From assembly GCA_017527435.1 (NCBI GenBank), contig JAFXQB010000018.1, positions 1 to 64,000 of the forward strand: a DNA stretch of 64,000 bases, given 5' to 3'. Position 1 is the stretch's first letter. Each line of letters opens with the position of its first letter. A program made the translations under genes and the position numbers. Below, one piece after another: positions 62,050 to 64,000 of this stretch. Under the pieces are notes generated by a model, which saw nothing but the letters and a program-made list of their open reading frames with translations, was not told where the DNA came from and searched no databases. The stretch comes from Salinivirgaceae bacterium (lineage in GTDB: Bacteria; Bacteroidota; Bacteroidia; Bacteroidales; SZUA-534).

Positions 62050-63159
62050 CTACTTGTATGTACCGCGTTTGAGCATTGCCACTTCTTTGTCGGTAAGGAA
62101 ACGCCATTTGCCGCGGGGCAGATTCTTTTTGGTGAGTCCGGCGTAGTACACGCGGTCGAGTTTTTTCACCTTGTACTTCAGCGCTTCAAACATGCGGCGC
62201 ACAATGCGGTTGCGGCCAGAGTGGATGACAACACCCACTTCGCACGGGTCTTCTGGATTGCAGTATTCAATCTCGTCAGCATTAGCCATTCCGTCTTCAA
62301 GTTCAATGCCGCTGAGCATTTTTTCGATGTCTTCGGGCGCAACTTTATGATCGAGTGTAACCTGATAGATTTTCTGCTTGTTGTATTTGGGGTGGCAAAG
62401 ATGCTCTGCCAGGTCACCGTCATTGGTCAGTAGGAGAAGGCCTGTGGTGGCGCGGTCGAGGCGGCCAACGGGATATACCCGGTTTTTGATGGAGTCACCA
62501 ATGAGGTCCATAACTGTTTTTTCGGCATGCGGATCCTCGGTGGTGGTCACGTAATCTTTTGGCTTATTGAGCAATATGTATGTCTTGTGCTCAGGCATCA
62601 AAGGTGCGCCGTTGAATTTCACCACGTCGCCATAGTGTACTTTCGTGCCCAATTCAGTAACAATCTTTCCGTTGACGGTTATCACACCGGCGGCGATGTA
62701 TTGGTCGGCGTCGCGGCGGCTGCAGACACCCGCGTTGGCAATGTAGCGGTTCAAACGTACGCTATCGTCTTCCTTGTAGGCCGATTTTCCATGATAGTCG
62801 CCATCGAAGTCGCGCCGCCGCTGATAATTGCCGCGTGGCCGCTGATTGTCGTCGTTGTCCGATTGATTATGGAATCGGGGCTTGCGATTACTGTTCCATT
62901 GTTTCGGGTTGTCGCTGTCATCGTCGTGCCATTTCGTCTGGCCGCGAAATCCCGGTTTCGAGTTGCGGCTGTTCCCAAAGCGGTTGTTGCGGCGCGGACG
63001 CTCTTCACGATCGTCGTCGTCATCACTGCCAAAGCCGCGTTGTTTGTTTTGTCTGAAATTCTGTCCTTTGGATTGGAATCTGCCATCGGACGATTTTTTG
63101 TTGAAGCCGGGCTTGCTGTTGCGCCGACCTTCGTTTCTGTTTGCCGGATTGAATTGCAT
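62050..63159 (-). CDS. Pseudouridine synthase, RsuA/RluB family
   Basis: A 369-residue enzyme. Residues 1-130 are a low-complexity Arg/Asn/Asp/Gly-rich extension (NNRFGNSRNSKPGFRGQ). The S4 RNA-binding domain lies at about 131-190 (VRLNRYIANAGVCSRRDADQ). The synthase domain has the catalytic Asp in VGRLDRATTGLLLLTNDG (about residue 233) and GRNRIVRRMFEALKY near the end. It modifies a uridine in rRNA (16S or 23S; the exact site cannot be told). ATG 63159 is chosen, because the TACCTTTG promoter box overlaps the alternative start at 63180. Confidence 0.88.
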   Translation of the reverse strand: MQFNPANRNEGRRNSKPGFNKKSSDGRFQSKGQNFRQNKQRGFGSDDDDDREERPRRNNRFGNSRNSKPGFRGQTKWHDDDSDNPKQWNSNRKPRFHNQSDNDDNQRPRGNYQRRRDFDGDYHGKSAYKEDDSVRLNRYIANAGVCSRRDADQYIAAGVITVNGKIVTELGTKVHYGDVVKFNGAPLMPEHKTYILLNKPKDYVTTTEDPHAEKTVMDLIGDSIKNRVYPVGRLDRATTGLLLLTNDGDLAEHLCHPKYNKQKIYQVTLDHKVAPEDIEKMLSGIELEDGMANADEIEYCNPEDPCEVGVVIHSGRNRIVRRMFEALKYKVKKLDRVYYAGLTKKNLPRGKWRFLTDKEVAMLKRGTYK

Positions 63160-63177
63160 ATCTTTTGAATTGAACTG

Positions 63178-63185
63178 CAAAGGTA
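63178..63185 (-). promoter_or_regulatory. Promoter -7 box of the pseudouridine synthase gene
   Basis: Minus strand TACCTTTG, a perfect TAnnTTTG, 18 bases before ATG 63159. It decides against the longer frame starting at 63180. Confidence 0.55.
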
Positions 63186-63218
63186 TAATATTTGCGTGAT
63201 GTGCTTTGAGATTAGGTT

Positions 63219-63226
63219 TATATTTG
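63219..63226 (+). promoter_or_regulatory. mntP promoter -7 box
   Basis: TATATTTG, a perfect TAnnTTTG, 15 bases before the ATG at 63242. The divergent promoter box lies 33 bases away. Confidence 0.5.
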
Positions 63227-63241
63227 CCGAAATTTTACAAT

Positions 63242-63799
63242 ATGAGCATTTTCGATGTTTTCGTCATAGCCGTAGCGCTTGCCATGGATTGCTTTTCGGT
63301 GTCGGTGGCCACAGGTGTTGCTGCTGAAAAACCGCGTTTTCGGACGGTGTTGGTCATGGCGGTGTTTTTCGGCGGATTTCAAGGACTGATGCCGGTCTTG
63401 GGTTGGTTCACGGGGGGCAGTGTCTCGCATTTGATCGAGGCTTTTGACCATTGGGTGGCGTTCGGTTTGCTGGCGTTCATCGGTGGAGGAATGATTCGTG
63501 GTGCGCTGTCAGGCGAGGAGAGTCAAGCGCTCGATGTTACTCGGTTGCGTACTCTTGTCGGGCTGGCTGTGGCCACCAGCGTCGATGCGCTTATTGTTGG
63601 CGTCAATTTGGGACTGATGCGTGAAGCTCTGTTGGTTCCAGCGCTAATAATCGCAGCTGTGTCGTTTGTGCTCACCATCGCAGGATTCTACCTGGGCGCA
63701 TATTTCAAACGTATCTGCAAATTCAAATTTGAACTTGTCGGCGGAATTGTTTTAATAGGCATCGGCATAAAAATCCTGATTGAGCACTTGGTCGGCTAG
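63242..63799 (+). CDS. mntP: Manganese efflux pump MntP
   Basis: A 185-residue six-helix membrane protein of the MntP (DUF204) family, which exports Mn2+. Conserved acids in the membrane are seen: D16 in VALAMDCFSVSVATG and the Asp of ATSVDALIVGVNLGL. Two symmetric halves of three helices are visible, the usual plan for the family. ATG 63242 is used because the promoter box 63219-63226 precedes it. I do not see a known Mn riboswitch (yybP-ykoY) in the short leader. The stop overlaps the stop of the convergent gene. Confidence 0.9.
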   Translation: MSIFDVFVIAVALAMDCFSVSVATGVAAEKPRFRTVLVMAVFFGGFQGLMPVLGWFTGGSVSHLIEAFDHWVAFGLLAFIGGGMIRGALSGEESQALDVTRLRTLVGLAVATSVDALIVGVNLGLMREALLVPALIIAAVSFVLTIAGFYLGAYFKRICKFKFELVGGIVLIGIGIKILIEHLVG

Positions 63800-64000
63800 T
63801 TTGCCGCGCCAACTTCGTCCATCAGAATCTTGCTGAAACTGCATGTGTCGGCTTGGAATTTTTTTATTGTTGCAAAAATCCGTTTGTCATTATTCATCCA
63901 AGCGTTGAGGTTCGCAGCGTTGTATAGGTCTTTGTTTTCGTTCACGGCGTAGCGGCAAATTGTTAGGTACACGTTCTCAAAGTTGGATGGTTTGCTCTTT
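63796..64000 (-). CDS. Unknown protein, C-terminal fragment (5' end off window)
   Basis: An open frame on the minus strand runs from the window edge to a TAG at 63796-63798 and has 67 residues here. It is polar and helix-like (NFENVYLTICRYAVNENKD, LNAWMNNDKRIFATIKKFQ) and ends KILMDEVGAAN. There is no recognised domain. It converges on mntP with overlapping stop codons. It could be a real gene end or a chance frame; the lack of an internal stop and its composition slightly favour a real gene. Confidence 0.5.
   Translation of the reverse strand, partial: KSKPSNFENVYLTICRYAVNENKDLYNAANLNAWMNNDKRIFATIKKFQADTCSFSKILMDEVGAAN

Overview
The window looks like chromosomal DNA of an anaerobic or oxygen-sensitive member of the Bacteroidales (Bacteroidota), probably an uncultured gut or rumen type. 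The reasons are many Bacteroides-type promoter boxes (TAnnTTTG, sometimes with an upstream TTTG), a type IX secretion C-terminal domain, a BatA-E aerotolerance system, FISUMP, DUF6057, DUF6452 and DUF6048 family proteins, a 598-residue GuaA, and class III (anaerobic) ribonucleotide reductase. I see no rRNA, tRNA, CRISPR array, insertion sequence or prophage. One structural RNA gene, rnpB, is present.

Layout. 1-7.7 kb: a surface operon on the minus strand with a 2414-residue secreted repeat protein and, downstream, an outer-membrane barrel cut by the window edge. 8-11.7 kb: plus-strand housekeeping genes (YqeY-like, DnaQ-like exonuclease, FAH-family enzyme, DUF1846). 11.7-18.1 kb: minus-strand PD40/CXXCH lipoprotein and DUF6057 membrane protein, RNase Z with a STAS protein, and ribosomal protein S1. 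18.3-24.1 kb: batE, batD, guaA and an ArgE-like deacetylase. 24.3-26.4 kb: a barrel plus a FISUMP lipoprotein. 26.5-28.6 kb: argB and argD. 28.8-32.2 kb: waaA, an MNT/HEPN pair and a DEAD-box helicase. 32.2-38.2 kb: lolA, ftsK, a lipoprotein, glyA and an Lrp regulator. 38.4-44.7 kb: moxR-DUF58-BatD-like-batA-batB-batC. 45-48.2 kb: a PAP2 phosphatase and nrdG-nrdD. 48.6-53.9 kb: M13 peptidase, lipoprotein, GH3 glycosidase. 53.9-58.3 kb: two tandem TPR/SpoIIE phosphatases. 58.4-64 kb: rnpB, DUF6452/DUF6048, a small barrel, mdh, an RsuA/RluB pseudouridine synthase, mntP and a cut gene.

How the genes work together. Envelope biology dominates: lipoprotein traffic (lolA), LPS core (waaA), secreted and surface proteins, and the Bat/MoxR system. 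The Bat genes are split into two blocks 17 kb apart, with batD and batE beside guaA. Three arginine-pathway genes (argE-like, argB, argD) lie near each other but are broken up by the barrel/FISUMP pair. The STAS protein and the two SpoIIE proteins could belong to a partner-switching pathway, but no anti-sigma kinase is in the window. The downstream SpoIIE copy has lost conserved active-site residues.

The most interesting items are the degenerate SpoIIE partner, the PD40 lipoprotein with a haem-type CXXCH motif next to DUF6057, the 25-repeat T9SS protein with an alternating repeat pattern, the split Bat locus, and modular low-complexity and palindromic intergenic spacers (AACAGCGAAGCG family and GGACGCG palindromes) concentrated in the bat and arg spacers. 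None of these proves a wholly new system. All product names are read by eye from motifs without database searches.
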